In this document: one piece after another, positions 63,933 to 64,000 of the stretch | Layout: each line of letters begins with the position of its first letter | Position numbering within the stretch: the stretch's first letter is position 1 | DNA from: an uncultured bacterium | Lineage (GTDB): Bacteria > Bipolaricaulota > Bipolaricaulia > UBA7950 > UBA9294 | DNA length: 64,000 bases | NCBI GenBank assembly: GCA_903857865.1 | Contig: CAIOGO010000004.1 | Coordinates: forward strand, 71,846 to 135,845 | Direction of reading: 5' to 3' | The notes under the pieces: generated by a model | Database searches by the model: none | What the model was told of the DNA's origin: nothing | What the model saw: only the letters and a program-made list of their open reading frames with translations | Program-made: the position numbers and the translations under genes

Positions 63933-64000
63933 GAGTGATGATGGCGGGGGGGGGGACGGGCGGCCACGTGTATCCCGCGATGGCGATCCTTGATGAGCTG
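63929..64000 (+). CDS. murG: Undecaprenyl-PP-MurNAc-pentapeptide GlcNAc transferase, N-terminus
   Basis: The first 24 codons read RVMMAGGGTGGHVYPAMAIL after the initiator, the MurG donor-fold start with the G-G-G-T-G-G-H loop. The rest is outside the window. The start overlaps the ftsW stop. A run of ten G (63946-63955) encodes the glycine loop. Confidence 0.93.
   Translation, partial: MRVMMAGGGTGGHVYPAMAILDEL

Overview
The window is a GC-rich chromosomal segment of a diderm bacterium: BamA/Omp85, an OmpH/Skp-type chaperone, a murein cluster (murD, ftsW, murG) and a BamA-adjacent fabZ all point to an outer membrane. It carries one complete 16S rRNA gene with no 23S, 5S or tRNA beside it. The 16S has atypical bases at several normally universal sites. 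Together with pyruvate:ferredoxin oxidoreductase, a pyrophosphate-type phosphofructokinase signature, RNase Y and a SpoVS-like protein, this suggests an anaerobic, deep-branching lineage. Candidatus Bipolaricaulota (OP1/Acetothermia) is my best guess, from memory of family traits only; a 16S search would settle it.

Layout. 1-9.6 kb: a partial DUF885 protein, PrsW-like membrane protease, PhzF-like enzyme, ACR3 arsenite exporter, GNAT acetyltransferase, methylglyoxal synthase with two small genes, then a leftward group (ddl, metallo-beta-lactamase-fold hydrolase, aminotransferase, tlyA). 9.7-11.5 kb: 16S rRNA with a near-consensus promoter. 11.6-23 kb: Crp/Fnr regulator, secreted WD40 protein, a broken acetyltransferase, PPi-type PFK, PFOR, a secreted peptide built of four PIHVGGGP repeats, a cupin/HD-GYP c-di-GMP phosphodiesterase with a 57-residue membrane protein, a cyclic 2,3-diphosphoglycerate synthetase homologue and a CDP-alcohol phosphatidyltransferase. 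23-31 kb: RluD-type synthase, nusA, rny, a SpoVS-like gene, a parvulin/TPR fusion, mazG, a DUF4911-like gene and yqeG.

31.2-37.2 kb is one tightly packed operon: argF, a CitD-CitE fusion, citF, an HD-domain protein and an aconitase-superfamily pair (LeuC/LeuD-like). The CitD part appears to lack the serine that carries the citrate-lyase prosthetic group, so the real substrate is open.

37.3-45.3 kb is an accessory region: a frameshifted MNT nucleotidyltransferase, a HicB-like protein, a DUF4143 ATPase with an altered Walker B motif plus a degenerate copy of that family, a 138-bp tandem duplication, an IS3 transposase remnant, a lipoprotein, a membrane-anchored HNH nuclease, an OLD/PARIS-like ATPase-TOPRIM protein and a frameshifted oxidoreductase. 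45.3-48.7 kb: a hairpin array, NIPSNAP protein, acyltransferase and MFS transporter.

48.8-54.9 kb (leftward): mtaD, rpsO, pnp with two S1 domains and a long charged tail, M16 protease, coaD. 55-64 kb (rightward): yraN, comM/yifB, bamA, ompH, fabZ, ftcD, murD, ftsW and the start of murG, joining outer-membrane assembly to peptidoglycan synthesis. Intergenic spaces between convergent genes hold unusually strong hairpins, many containing CTAG. Apparent core promoters are sigma70-like, with -10 boxes often of the TAGNNT type.
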